This document shows, in pieces, positions 44,954 through 55,140 of a DNA stretch of 64,000 nt; the stretch's first letter is position 1; each line of letters begins with the position of its first letter. The position numbers and the translations under genes were made by a program. Origin of the DNA: Lewinella sp. LCG006 (lineage in GTDB: Bacteria; Bacteroidota; Bacteroidia; Chitinophagales; Saprospiraceae). The stretch covers positions 6,987,802 to 7,051,801 of the forward strand of contig NZ_CP160680.1 of NCBI RefSeq assembly GCF_040784935.1, given 5' to 3'. The notes beneath the pieces were generated by a model. The model was not told the origin of the DNA and did not search any database. It was given only the letters and a program-made list of their open reading frames with translations.

Positions 44954-47900
44954 ATGAAACACTGTATTTTTTCTATATTGCTGGTTTGCTTAGGTCTGAC
45001 GACTAGTCATGCCCAAGTAATTCTTACCCCTATTTCCGCGCCTGAGACAATGGTCGCTTGTGGTAGTGCTGAACGCTTCACGCTTTCGGTGATTAACGCT
45101 GGAAGTATGGGGTTCTCCAACCTGCCACTGCAGATTATTCTGCCTCCCGGCATGGAATATGTTCCTGGCTCCTTGCAAGGGCCCTTTACGGAGGCCAACC
45201 TTGGTAATCTTTCTTCGCCCCAGTTCAACTATCCTTCGCTACCGGCACTGTCTACCCAACAGATAAGTATTGCCTGTATTATCAATTGTGCTTTTACGAA
45301 TAGTAGTGGGCCGCGTTACCTACTGACCTTGCCCTCTGGTGTGCAACAAGCCCAAGAACAGCCCTTAGCCAATTACTTCTTTCCGGAGGTCGTCATTACT
45401 AATGTTGATGCCCCCGTGCTCAACCTGGCCGTAGCTGCCAGCGGGCAACGAACATTTACCGTCATTCAATCGACGCCCGGTGCGATCTTAGATACTTTGT
45501 TTTTCATCAATCGCTATGATCCAGGGATGGAATCTTTGGGCTTGAATATTGGTAGTCTTTTCGGCAGTTCGCCCGGCATTGATACCTTTATGTTGACGGG
45601 GGCTGACATGCCAGGTGGAGACAATGGCTTCAATGCTGGTGATACCCTCTTCCTGACCGAAACCGTGAGGCTGCTGGATTGCGCTCCTGCCAATTCTGTT
45701 ATCGAACTTTTTTGGCGCTGTGGCAGCGTAGTCTGCCAGAGCTTTATCAGCAATACCATTCTTACCCAAGCAACGGGTTCGCCTGATTTGCGGATTACCA
45801 ATACCAATGGTTTTGCCAATCAGGTAGCGGCCAATACGCCAAGTATCGTAGGTGGAGGCTTTTGCGATACGCTGCGACTGAGCTACTTACTGGAAAACCT
45901 AGGTGGAGAAGATGCTCCCGGGGCTGGTGCCGTTTACGACCTGGTTCTGGGTATGGGGCTCAACAACAACCTCTTCAGTAGCACGCTACCCTTTGATTTA
46001 AGCATTTTCCCCAACTGGACCATTTTGGTAGAAATGGGTGGCGTATTACTGGATTTAGGCAATTATCAATTCCCCAACCCCAATCCCTTAAGAGGCTACA
46101 ACCTGGATTTTCGCCAAATGATCAGCGATCCTGATGGCCCTGGCGGGCTAAGGGATATAGACAATGATGGCTTCTTTGACGACCTCCCCGTGGGCAGTAG
46201 CACCACCTTGGAAGTGTTGATTATCTACGACCCTGATGCCACCTCCGGCTGTGCTTTTCTCAGCGGCTATCCTTACAACGGAGGAGCAGAAACCATCTTC
46301 CGCCTCGGTTATCAATACCAGGATCAATGCTCCCAACCACGCGCCTATTGGTACAGCGTCAATGATGTGGGTACCAACATTGTCTCTCTTTTCACCCATC
46401 GTTCTATTATCTATACGGTTACTCTTGCAGAGAACAACCTCAGTCAAGGACAGGTAACCACCATGGAAATCCGGCCCGATGGCGCCTGGAACAGCCCTTG
46501 TGGCGCGACCGATTCCTTTATTCTAGAAATCATCTTGCCGGATGGATTAGTAGCTGAACCTAGCGCCTATGGTCCTGGCGATTTTTCGGGCATTGTTGGG
46601 CAAAGCGGTGATACCATCTGGCTAGCCAGCAACGAACGAGGTACTTACACCCAGCCTTGGGGGCTCAACGTCAGCATGGATTGCAACGAAACCATTGTTG
46701 ACACCACTCTGAACATCAGCTTCCTCTACTTTTGCGACTCTGATTGCGGGCCTATGAAAAGGATCAACTGCCAGGAGATCGTCCTCGATTACCTTCCGCA
46801 GTGTGAGACCTGCCTGGAAGGTGTAGAAACCCGTGGCTTTGCAGCCGAACGAATCAGTATGGGCTGGACCAATAGCGCTCATACCCAGCAAGTAGACCCC
46901 GACACCGATCCAAGCATTAACACAGGAGCTGCTATCAACCGCGATTCCGTGGCCCTTACCTTGAATGGTATTTTGCGCGGTAGCGGTCCTTTTGACGCAC
47001 TCAATGTCCGCTTGGTATACCAAGGCATTGATGCCGCTTTTGCCGATCCTACCCTCCCTCACTTTGCGCCCATTGGGGCGACCTTTGACTATTTTGCACA
47101 AGACGGATCTGTGTACTCCTGTGTCGATCCGCCCTTCCTGACCAACTTCGATCCCGGCAACGGAGAACATACGATTACGGCCCAATTGGAGAGCTTTTTT
47201 CAAGCAGGTGGCTGTCTGCAAAACGTCACACGGATGGCAGGTGACAGTATGGTGTTGCGCATCTTTACTCGGGTAACCGAAAACACGCCGCGTCGAGCCG
47301 TTCCCGTACCAGAGCTGAAAGGACAGTTTTTCCTATTGCAAAATGGTCAACGAATTAGCTGTAACGAATACCTCGATAATTTCATTTTGGAACAGGTCAT
47401 CCCCAATGCTAGTCTCGTATATTCCAGCCAGGAGCACTACGGATGCGCAGCCATCTACTTCAACAACAATGCGATCACTAACCCCGGCCATATTTACGAC
47501 GCCGACCAGTTCCCCAATGAAGTCCGTTCCATTGTCGATGTCAGCGAGGTGAGGATGATTTTGGAAGGCAACTGGGAGCACCAAAGCGGGAGCAGCGATC
47601 TGCTCGCTAATGGCTCTTTTGATGAAAATGATGGTATAGCTGCGGGAGCTCCTTTTGTGACCATTCCTCTACCCGATCCGCTTATTAGTTTTGATGGTGC
47701 TTACACGACTTTTACTTACGTCAATCCCGGCACCTGGCCCAAAGGCGACTTGGTCATTGGTGGCAGTAACCCTGTGCACAACATTCGTTTCCGGGCCATT
47801 CCAGGCTGTCTGGTGCCCAATGATACACCCTTTGAAATCCAGATGGAGGCCGACATGATTCGGTACCTCAACGCTCCTGTGGAATGGAGAGATACCATCA

Positions 47901-50900
47901 CCTCCCGTGATACGAGTAGCAACAAGACTTACCTGGGGCCACGGGCCAACCTGCTGCTAGCTTCCCCACAAGAATTCATCCCCAATTCGGATACCGTTCG
48001 CTGGGAGGTTAATATCAATAACAATACCAGCTATGGTCACCCAGATAAGCTCCTACAGCACGTTTGGTTGGCTTTGGAGCAAGCAGGTGCCGTAGCTATT
48101 TTCGCTATCGAAGACATTACCGATCCGGCCAACCCGATTGCTTTTCCGTGGCAGACTTATGATGCAGGGGGTAGTTACTGGATTCAGATTGGGCAAGTTG
48201 CCGCCTTTGCAACGCGCCGGTTCCGCATTAGTGGCTTGTATACTGATTGTGCGAGGCAGGAACTGCTGCTGCGCATGGGCTACAGCTGTTTGGATTATCC
48301 CAACCCTCATCCAGGCGCAGGCTACCAATTGGCGGGTACTTTCTTTCAATGTGCTGACAAAGAGCTGGCGCTGTACATCCAACCCACACCGGTATCACTC
48401 AATCTCAACGTAGAAGGTCCGCCATTGCCAGCACCACTCTGTGAACCGCTGGATTATAGTATCGTGGTGAGCAATGTCAATTTGCCTGCGGCCTACGAAC
48501 ACGAAATGCGGACCCAACTGCCTTTGGGTGCGGAAATCATCCCAGGGACCAGTACGATAGAAATACCCGCCAATTCCGGCAACTGGTTTAACCTTGCGGA
48601 CCCGATTGCCTTGGGCAACAATACCTTTTCCTGGCCCCTGAGCAATGACCCTAATGGCTTGGCGATCCTCCCCGGCGTCAATCAAGCACCCGCCAATACC
48701 TACCGACTGTCCTTCAAGCTGCTTACACGCTGTGGGTTGAATGCAGGCTTGCGCATTGGTTTTAGTACCGAAGCTAGCAATAGTTGCGGCGCACTTGAAG
48801 AACGTACGGCTTTCTCCGAGCGGCTGCTCATCCAGGGTTTGCCGGAAACGGCCAACAATTACGCGCTTTTCCTGGGTACGCCCGAAGGAGGTCTGCAAGC
48901 TTGTGACACGACCCAAATCAACGCCAAACTCATCAACCTGGGGCCGTTTCCCAGCAGGGATATTGAATTCGCTATCATCACCCTGCCTGCCGCCTTTGAT
49001 CTACTGCCCGGAACGAATCCTCCCACGGTGGCCTTGACCAGCAACACCACCATAGAGGATCGACGGTTCTTGCGGTTTCAAATGCCCGCCGGGGTGCCGC
49101 CGGGAGACAGTATCGTCTTACCATTTTCGCTCACCGATTTACGTAACACGGAATTAGATTGCGAAGCAGCAGAACTTAGCCTGGCCGCCGTACTGGAAGC
49201 CCAGGTAGCCTGCGGGCTGAGCCCGACCGACAGTTGTGCCATTCTTTTGGTATTGAACAGTGACACCATCACCACCGCTGTCCTCAAAGACGAGCTGGAC
49301 TTTGTGATTACTGAACATCGCAGCTTACCCCTCGGGCAGACGGGGGAAACATTGACCACCTTGTTACGCCTGCAAAACCTTCAAAATGCCCCCGCCAGGA
49401 CGGACAGTATCATTTGGGAAGTTTATGTAGACGATGATTTATCGGGCACCATTTCTCCTGGTGACGAGCTGCTTTATGGGAGTCTGCCGCGTCCGATTAC
49501 CCTGGCAGCAAATGCGAGTTGGCTCGACAGCATCACCTATACGGCTACTACCGATCAGGTTTGCCAACTGCTGGTCACCTATCGCAACAGCGGTTTTTCC
49601 TGTGCCTGCGACCCTCCCCTGGTCTACGTGCTACCCAACCCGATTTTGGCCAATGCTGGTCCGGATCAGTTGCTTTGTAGTGATGAAAGCATTTGGCTAG
49701 GAACTGACGAACGCTTGAATGGCATGACCTTTGAATGGTCAGCCTTAGGTAGTAGTCCACTGGGAGCCATCACCCCGCTGGACAGCTCTTTTACGCTCTT
49801 TCAATGGCCAAATTCTTCCCTGACCGCGCAGACCTATAGTTTTCAGCTGGAAACCCAGCGCGGGCCGAATTGTGTGTCGCGGGATACGGTTCAGATCACG
49901 GTATTGCCGGAATTGAGAAGCACGACCTCCGTCGCTTCCGACTACAACGGCCAAGCTATCTCTTGCGCAGGTGCCGCCGACGGAGCCCTGGCCGTAAGCA
50001 CCACCCTGGGACAAATGCCACTGACCTATGAGCTGAACGGACAAGTTCAGGACAATCCCATTTTTACAGACCTAACCGCTGGCAGCTACCAATTTATGAT
50101 CACCGACGCCAACGGCTGTACCTCCATCGCCGAAGGCATGCTTGACCAACCAGACAGCTTGATGCTGGACGCCCAACTGCAAAGCACCAGTTGCGCCAAT
50201 ACGGCTGACGGAAGTATTCAGATACAAGTAAATGGCGGCACCCCTGGCTACAGCTACAGTTGGTCGGGCGGTTTGCCCAATGCTGCGCAGCAGAACAACC
50301 TGCCAGCGGGCCCTTACCAGCTGAGCCTCACCGATGCCAACAATTGCTTGCTGGTAAGCGACACCCTCTGGCTTGATCGACCGCCTGCGATCAGCTATGA
50401 ACTCAGTATTGATGCTACCAGCTGTTCCTACAGCAGCGATGGTTCGGTGCAAATCAGCAACCTTAGCGGTGGTACGGGCAGCCTGAGCCTCCTTTGGCCA
50501 GATGGCACCAGTAGCTTGACGAACGCGAATCTCCCCATCGGAGAAGCCAACTTGACTATTACGGATGAAAACGATTGCCTCACGCTTATTCCTTACTTCG
50601 TTCCGGGGCCAGCCCCCTTGGTAGTTAATTCGCTGGAGCAGGAAAATGTCAGTTGCTTTGGTTTGGCGGATGGCCAAATAGCGGTTTCGGTGATGGGCGG
50701 CACCGGCCCCTATCAATACCAATGGGCGCACGGTCCGGATGCTCCAACCTTAACCAACCTACTGGCTGGCAGTTACGAAGTATTGGTCACCGATGCTCAA
50801 AACTGTAACCTACTGGTGCCCGATCTGATGATTGAACAACCTTCGGCCTTGAGCATTGATAACTTTGAGATCGAAGGCATCAGTTGCTTTGGTTTTGCCG

Positions 50901-51844
50901 ATGGACAGATCAGTGTGGAAGCTGGCGGAGGTACCCCACCCTACCGCTACGCGTGGGAAAATGGTACCATCAACCCTACCTTGGCGGGCCTTGAGGCAGG
51001 CAGCTACACCCTTGAACTTACGGACGACAATGATTGCTTCTTTACGACCAGTTACACAGTGCCGCAACCTCCGCCACTGACCAATGTCTTGGAACGTCTG
51101 GACCCGGCTTGCTCCGGAGAGGAGGGTACCTTTACCTTTTTTCCCGATGGAGGCACCCCGCCTTACGTCTTTTCTGCCGACGGGGGCCAAACCTTTACGG
51201 AAGACGCCAGCATCGACGCCGGCCCTGGCACTTACTTACTGGTAATCCGCGACCAAAACGGCTGCCTCTTCACCGACGAAGCCGAAATGATGGAGCCACT
51301 CCCTCTCTTTTTGGATGCCCCAGAACAGATTATTTTGGATTATGGCGACAGCATCACCCTCTTTATCCCGCTGTATAACGTCCGCGGCGACACCTTCATC
51401 CAGTGGCTACCTGCGACCAGTCAGCTGAGTTGTGATGATTGCCTCAATCCCACCATCTACGCGCAGGAAACCACGGTGTTCTACCTCCGAGTAAGGGATA
51501 GTTTTGGCTGCGCCGCCAGTGCCCGAATCCCGATGATCGTAGAATTCCCCCGCCGCGTCTACCTCCCCAACGCCTTCAGCCCCAACGGCGTGGGCGACAA
51601 CGAAGTATGGTACCCCTTCGCCGCCAACGAAGTGGCCCTGATCCGCCGTTTGGAAGTCTTTAATCGCTGGGGCGGACAAGTGTTTTCCCAAAAGAATTTT
51701 CCTCCCAATGACCCGCTATTTGGCTGGGATGGGTGGTTTAATGGCAGCCCGGCACCGAGTGCCGTATACGTTTATTTTGTAGAAGTCGAATTCACGGATG
51801 GGACGGTTTTGGTGTTGAAGGGGGATGTGGTTTTGGTGAGGTGA
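44954..51844 (+). CDS. Giant SprB-repeat protein with CHU_C (type B T9SS) sorting domain
   Basis: 2296 residues with a signal peptide (MKHCIFSILLVCLGLTTSHAQ). The first ~1600 residues are a succession of DUF11-like beta domains rich in cysteine. Residues ~1660-2100 hold about six SprB repeats with the pattern S-C-x-x-x-x-D-G-x-I-x-V-x-x-x-G-G-T-x-P-Y-x-Y-x-W (nt ~49945-51240). The last ~95 residues (VYLPNAFSPNGVGDNEVWYP to the end) form the gliding-motility-associated CHU_C domain, a type-B T9SS signal. By analogy with SprB it may be a filamentous surface adhesin, although no gliding genes lie nearby. The gene stands alone. Confidence 0.9.
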   Translation: MKHCIFSILLVCLGLTTSHAQVILTPISAPETMVACGSAERFTLSVINAGSMGFSNLPLQIILPPGMEYVPGSLQGPFTEANLGNLSSPQFNYPSLPALSTQQISIACIINCAFTNSSGPRYLLTLPSGVQQAQEQPLANYFFPEVVITNVDAPVLNLAVAASGQRTFTVIQSTPGAILDTLFFINRYDPGMESLGLNIGSLFGSSPGIDTFMLTGADMPGGDNGFNAGDTLFLTETVRLLDCAPANSVIELFWRCGSVVCQSFISNTILTQATGSPDLRITNTNGFANQVAANTPSIVGGGFCDTLRLSYLLENLGGEDAPGAGAVYDLVLGMGLNNNLFSSTLPFDLSIFPNWTILVEMGGVLLDLGNYQFPNPNPLRGYNLDFRQMISDPDGPGGLRDIDNDGFFDDLPVGSSTTLEVLIIYDPDATSGCAFLSGYPYNGGAETIFRLGYQYQDQCSQPRAYWYSVNDVGTNIVSLFTHRSIIYTVTLAENNLSQGQVTTMEIRPDGAWNSPCGATDSFILEIILPDGLVAEPSAYGPGDFSGIVGQSGDTIWLASNERGTYTQPWGLNVSMDCNETIVDTTLNISFLYFCDSDCGPMKRINCQEIVLDYLPQCETCLEGVETRGFAAERISMGWTNSAHTQQVDPDTDPSINTGAAINRDSVALTLNGILRGSGPFDALNVRLVYQGIDAAFADPTLPHFAPIGATFDYFAQDGSVYSCVDPPFLTNFDPGNGEHTITAQLESFFQAGGCLQNVTRMAGDSMVLRIFTRVTENTPRRAVPVPELKGQFFLLQNGQRISCNEYLDNFILEQVIPNASLVYSSQEHYGCAAIYFNNNAITNPGHIYDADQFPNEVRSIVDVSEVRMILEGNWEHQSGSSDLLANGSFDENDGIAAGAPFVTIPLPDPLISFDGAYTTFTYVNPGTWPKGDLVIGGSNPVHNIRFRAIPGCLVPNDTPFEIQMEADMIRYLNAPVEWRDTITSRDTSSNKTYLGPRANLLLASPQEFIPNSDTVRWEVNINNNTSYGHPDKLLQHVWLALEQAGAVAIFAIEDITDPANPIAFPWQTYDAGGSYWIQIGQVAAFATRRFRISGLYTDCARQELLLRMGYSCLDYPNPHPGAGYQLAGTFFQCADKELALYIQPTPVSLNLNVEGPPLPAPLCEPLDYSIVVSNVNLPAAYEHEMRTQLPLGAEIIPGTSTIEIPANSGNWFNLADPIALGNNTFSWPLSNDPNGLAILPGVNQAPANTYRLSFKLLTRCGLNAGLRIGFSTEASNSCGALEERTAFSERLLIQGLPETANNYALFLGTPEGGLQACDTTQINAKLINLGPFPSRDIEFAIITLPAAFDLLPGTNPPTVALTSNTTIEDRRFLRFQMPAGVPPGDSIVLPFSLTDLRNTELDCEAAELSLAAVLEAQVACGLSPTDSCAILLVLNSDTITTAVLKDELDFVITEHRSLPLGQTGETLTTLLRLQNLQNAPARTDSIIWEVYVDDDLSGTISPGDELLYGSLPRPITLAANASWLDSITYTATTDQVCQLLVTYRNSGFSCACDPPLVYVLPNPILANAGPDQLLCSDESIWLGTDERLNGMTFEWSALGSSPLGAITPLDSSFTLFQWPNSSLTAQTYSFQLETQRGPNCVSRDTVQITVLPELRSTTSVASDYNGQAISCAGAADGALAVSTTLGQMPLTYELNGQVQDNPIFTDLTAGSYQFMITDANGCTSIAEGMLDQPDSLMLDAQLQSTSCANTADGSIQIQVNGGTPGYSYSWSGGLPNAAQQNNLPAGPYQLSLTDANNCLLVSDTLWLDRPPAISYELSIDATSCSYSSDGSVQISNLSGGTGSLSLLWPDGTSSLTNANLPIGEANLTITDENDCLTLIPYFVPGPAPLVVNSLEQENVSCFGLADGQIAVSVMGGTGPYQYQWAHGPDAPTLTNLLAGSYEVLVTDAQNCNLLVPDLMIEQPSALSIDNFEIEGISCFGFADGQISVEAGGGTPPYRYAWENGTINPTLAGLEAGSYTLELTDDNDCFFTTSYTVPQPPPLTNVLERLDPACSGEEGTFTFFPDGGTPPYVFSADGGQTFTEDASIDAGPGTYLLVIRDQNGCLFTDEAEMMEPLPLFLDAPEQIILDYGDSITLFIPLYNVRGDTFIQWLPATSQLSCDDCLNPTIYAQETTVFYLRVRDSFGCAASARIPMIVEFPRRVYLPNAFSPNGVGDNEVWYPFAANEVALIRRLEVFNRWGGQVFSQKNFPPNDPLFGWDGWFNGSPAPSAVYVYFVEVEFTDGTVLVLKGDVVLVR

Positions 51845-52201
51845 TGGTGAGGCTTGCTCTTGAGTATCCAATAAAGGCGATTCCCCACGCAAGCCTTATG
51901 GTACTAGATAATGGGTACTTGGTACAGGGTATTGATTAGATGTAGGCTAGTATTTAATGGGCTAGTCGGAAGTGGGAAGTGGGAAGTCGGAAGTATTTGG
52001 ATTCGCTAATAGTGTGCACTCTCCCTGTACTTCTGAAGGAGTATCATTGATAAATTCTTGTGGTGGGTTCCCTCCTTCTCTTCGTGAACCTGGCTACTTC
52101 CGAATTCCCACTTCCGCTTTCCGACTTCAAAATCGGAAGACCCCGTAGGCACATTTGTTATAATTTAATGGGCTATTGGTACGTAGTAAGCCTCTTCTTA
52201 A
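51845..52201. other. Gene-free stretch with GAAGT-type repeats
   Basis: No gene is supported. Two tracts of the dispersed repeat family are visible: 51965-51994 (tandem GTCGGAAGT/GTGGGAAGT words) and 52096-52139 (the same words in the opposite orientation: ACTTCC, CCGACTTC). The same words occur at 52811-52843 and 55100-55135 and inside the gene at 59923-61506. Confidence 0.7.
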
Positions 52202-52687
52202 TTACCGTTTTCTAAATTTCAACCTTGACAACCCTTCATCTGTGATCAAGTCATATATGAATTCACAAGTCGAATAATAGCTGACTTGCCATTCAAAAGA
52301 AACTGTTGTTGTGATTGATATTGTTTCAGTAGTATCATCGACTTGATAAACTCCCGCAACATCAGATGCTGTTTCATTTACAAATGTGATGGTCCCATCA
52401 TCTGTAAAGATTACGTACAAGGAGGTGTTAACTACCGGCTCAAATTGATTTGATGAATAGGGGAAACCTAGTTGTTCGATCAGTTCCCATTCTCCAACAA
52501 TGGCTGAGGTCAAGCTAATTCCTTCCGGACATTCTTCTTCCATCGATTTCTCACAACTTGTAGCAATAAAAATAGTCAACATAAAAAACAAAGACCGGAA
52601 TAATCGTTGGGCTTGGTAAAAAAGGCTGATGGAATAAGCTAAAAAAGAGCTTTTCTTATCCGCTTGGACGTAGATTTTAGTCATCAT
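52202..52687 (-). CDS. Lipoprotein, lipocalin-like, unknown function
   Basis: 161 residues from the ATG at 52687. A hydrophobic segment ending in the lipobox A-T-S-C (Cys45) marks a lipoprotein; the leader is unusually long, and the ATG at 52582 would give only ten residues before the Cys. The mature part (~46-161) has the beta-strand pattern of small Bacteroidota lipocalin-like proteins: a VGEWELIEQ opening, then alternating strands (YVIFTDDGTITFVN, GVYQVDDTTETISITT). A partner gene is not evident. Confidence 0.65.
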   Translation of the reverse strand: MMTKIYVQADKKSSFLAYSISLFYQAQRLFRSLFFMLTIFIATSCEKSMEEECPEGISLTSAIVGEWELIEQLGFPYSSNQFEPVVNTSLYVIFTDDGTITFVNETASDVAGVYQVDDTTETISITTTVSFEWQVSYYSTCEFIYDLITDEGLSRLKFRKR

Positions 52688-52810
52688 TTTATATTAATTA
52701 GCGCGTTAAAAACATCATATCACAAACAAACATGATCTTCTCCTTACACCTTTCCAATCTTACACTTTTCCAATCAGTGCGGGGTGCGGTAATGTGCGGA
52801 GTGCGGTTTA

Positions 52811-52843
52811 AAAATTCCGACTTCTCAATTCCGACTTCCGACC
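52811..52843. repeat. GAAGTCGGAA-family repeat tract
   Basis: AATTCCGACTTCTCAATTCC and the following GACTTCCGACC are the complementary-strand words of the repeat found at 51965-51994 and inside the gene at 59923-61506. It lies in the 220-bp gap between the lipoprotein and serine hydrolase genes. Confidence 0.6.
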
Positions 52844-52908
52844 TTGAGCAGTTGGTGGTTGGGTGGTACCTTTACACCCTTCCACTATTCCAACCCTTAC
52901 ACCCTTGC

Positions 52909-54831
52909 TTAAACCTCCTCCTGAAAACTATCCAAGCTCTGGTAGATGATCTTGTGGATACGCTCGCGCAAGCCGAGTTTTTGCAGCTTATTGTTGTACT
53001 TGTCCGGATAAATGCGGTTGGAGAGGAAGATGAACACGAGGTCGTTGTCGGGGTCGGCCCAGACGCAGGTGCCGGTGAAGCCGGTGTGGCCAAAGGTTTC
53101 TTTGGAGGCGCCGTATGCTTGGAGGGATTTGGAGTGACCGGCCAGGCGATCAAAGCCGAAGCCGCGGTAGTTGTAGCCATTGCGGCTGGTAAACTTATCG
53201 ATGGTAGCGGGCTGCAGGAATTGTTGGCCGCCGTAAGATCCGTGGTTGAGTAGCATTTGAAAGACGACGGCCAGGTCACGCGCATTGCTGAAAAGTCCGG
53301 CGTGGCCAGCAACACCTCCTAGTAGTAAGGCACTCTCGTCGTGTACTTCGCCGCGGACGACTTGCTTGCGCCATTTTTTGTCTAGCTCCGTAGGGACAAT
53401 CTCTTCTTCCGGGATCTGCAAGCCGGGTCGAAACTGGAGGCGGTGCAAGCCCATGCGATTGTAGAAATACTGCTGCAAATAAGTGTCAAGCGGCTGTCCA
53501 GCGACCTCTTCGACGACTTGCTGGAGCAACAGAAAGTTCACATCACTGTAGCGGTAAAAGGGTCGACGAGGGGTGCGCACCTGTCCTAACTCTGTGAGCA
53601 AATCATCTCTAACACCGTTTTTTATATAAAAGTCTTTGCCAATGGCTGTAAGGTAGTTTTCACTTTTTTCGATGTGAAACAGATCGTCTTTACGCAGGAA
53701 CTGAGCGATAGGTAAATTGGCTTGCAAGCCCGTTTGGTGCGCCAGCAAATGGCGTAAACGCAAATATTTAAGGCCGCTTTTTTGGTAGGCCGGGAGGTAC
53801 GTTTGTAGGCGTTCAGATAAATCAACCTTCTCCTTATCATAGAGCTCCATCACAGCCAGGGTGGTTCCCGCAGCTTTGGTCAGCGAAGCGAGATCGTACA
53901 CATCCTGTGGGTCAACGGGTTGTAGTTTATCGTAGGTATGGTAACCAAAGGTTTTGTCATAAACAATATGCCCCGCTTTGGCCACCAATACCTGACAACC
54001 AGGAATGGCTTTTTTACGGATGGCACGTTGCACATAATCGTCGATACTGGCCAATTTTTCCCGGTCAATGCCCGCCACCTCCGGTGGGCAATGCCCCAGT
54101 CGAGAAGCAGCCAACATACCACCAGAAGACATATTCAGGTTTTGGGCACCATACAATAATTGGGCCGCCATGGCCTGAGAGGTAGGCGCATTATCGGGTA
54201 AAAACAATACAGGAACGGGCAATTGCGCCAGATAGTCGTCTTCTGATTGACCAAAAAACAAGATTACCAGTGGCTGTTCTGAATACATTTTCATTAAGCC
54301 AGCAAAATCTGCCTTGAAATTCGAGAGGGAAGCATGGTCCAACAGCAACAAGGTGATCTCCTGTTCTTCACAAGCTTCGGGCAGTGTTGGCAATGTGCCT
54401 TCCCAGGTAAATTCACGAAAGTTGGTGCGCTCGCCTAAGTCATTTGAGAAAACGGGAAAGATGGTATTCACTGGTCGAACCAGCTTTACTTGCTGGGCCG
54501 GATGCAATGGAAAAATATTTCCAAAATTATGGTTTAAGACAATCTGATGCGTATAACGCTGCCAAGCGGCAAAATCAATGGTATCCAACAAGTGGCCAGC
54601 GACGGCACCACCGGCTACCCCGCCTACGGCAATTTCTGGCAACCAGTGATCATCTGACAATTCCAGCTCCTCTTCTTCGAAGCGGTCCAAACCATAATTA
54701 TCGACCAGGGAAGAGGTATCCGCAGCGGGAACCTCCATTTCAGCAATGGGGAAAGGAAGATAAGTACGAAATGCAAAGAAGCAAAACAGGCCAGCGCTCA
54801 GTACTACGACTACCCGTGAAGTTGTGTTCAT
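52909..54831 (-). CDS. Serine hydrolase (class C beta-lactamase family) with degenerate N-terminal domain
   Basis: 640 residues from the ATG at 54831 (18 bp inside the longest frame). An N-terminal membrane anchor or signal (~7-25) is followed by a ~220-residue domain. Residues ~270-635 form a beta-lactamase/CubicO domain: S-x-x-K in LASLTKAAG, Y-x-N in RYSDVNFLLL and an H-T-G in place of K-T-G (GHTGFTGT). The N-terminal domain contains LPVPVLFLPDNAPTSQAMAA and LLYGAQNLN, which resemble the C-terminal domain of GH3 enzymes. Bacteroidota often carry GH3 (NagZ)-beta-lactamase fusions, so this may be a shortened version that lost the catalytic GH3 barrel. It probably acts on peptidoglycan fragments or esters in the periplasm. 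Confidence 0.82.
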   Translation of the reverse strand: MNTTSRVVVVLSAGLFCFFAFRTYLPFPIAEMEVPAADTSSLVDNYGLDRFEEEELELSDDHWLPEIAVGGVAGGAVAGHLLDTIDFAAWQRYTHQIVLNHNFGNIFPLHPAQQVKLVRPVNTIFPVFSNDLGERTNFREFTWEGTLPTLPEACEEQEITLLLLDHASLSNFKADFAGLMKMYSEQPLVILFFGQSEDDYLAQLPVPVLFLPDNAPTSQAMAAQLLYGAQNLNMSSGGMLAASRLGHCPPEVAGIDREKLASIDDYVQRAIRKKAIPGCQVLVAKAGHIVYDKTFGYHTYDKLQPVDPQDVYDLASLTKAAGTTLAVMELYDKEKVDLSERLQTYLPAYQKSGLKYLRLRHLLAHQTGLQANLPIAQFLRKDDLFHIEKSENYLTAIGKDFYIKNGVRDDLLTELGQVRTPRRPFYRYSDVNFLLLQQVVEEVAGQPLDTYLQQYFYNRMGLHRLQFRPGLQIPEEEIVPTELDKKWRKQVVRGEVHDESALLLGGVAGHAGLFSNARDLAVVFQMLLNHGSYGGQQFLQPATIDKFTSRNGYNYRGFGFDRLAGHSKSLQAYGASKETFGHTGFTGTCVWADPDNDLVFIFLSNRIYPDKYNNKLQKLGLRERIHKIIYQSLDSFQEEV

Positions 54832-54995
54832 AATCAGTTTGGGGCTCACAAGAAGATTGACCGAAGCCTATGATCTCGTCGTTTTATGTTTGAAGTCGAA
54901 TCCAACCGTTACAACGGAGGACCTTTCAAAAGAATAGTTAAGATTTTGTTAAAACTTTAAACTTTATGGAAAGATTAACGGGGTAGCGAAGTATT

Positions 54996-55071
54996 CAGCG
55001 ACGTAGGTGCAACCGACGCCGAACAGAGGATGGTGGCAAAATTTTCCAGCGACGTAGGTGCAACCGACGCC
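54996..55071. repeat. 25-bp direct repeat, two copies
   Basis: CAGCGACGTAGGTGCAACCGACGCC occurs at 54996-55020 and again exactly at 55047-55071, with a period of 51 bp. The bases before each copy are also similar (GTATT/ATTTTC). It lies in the gap between two minus-strand genes. Confidence 0.85.
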
Positions 55072-55108
55072 CTCTGGGTCTTCGTGTATTCCATTACTTC
55101 TGACTTCC

Positions 55109-55126
55109 TTCCGATAGCTATCGGAA
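55109..55126. repeat. 18-bp perfect palindrome flanked by GACTTC words
   Basis: TTCCGATAGCTATCGGAA is a perfect palindrome bordered by TGACTTCC on the left and CCGACTTC on the right. The same core (CCGATAGC/GCTATCGG) occurs in the gene at 59923-61506. It lies 15 bp from the stop codon of the 55141-58722 gene and may serve as a terminator hairpin. Confidence 0.7.
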
Positions 55127-55140
55127 CCGACTTCAATCAC

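Noticed and set aside
52732-53253. 173-codon plus-strand frame overlapping the serine hydrolase 3' end
   Set aside because: It is a shadow of the GC-rich hydrolase gene and starts in the repeat tract. Its Val/Glu/Ala composition is not protein-like.
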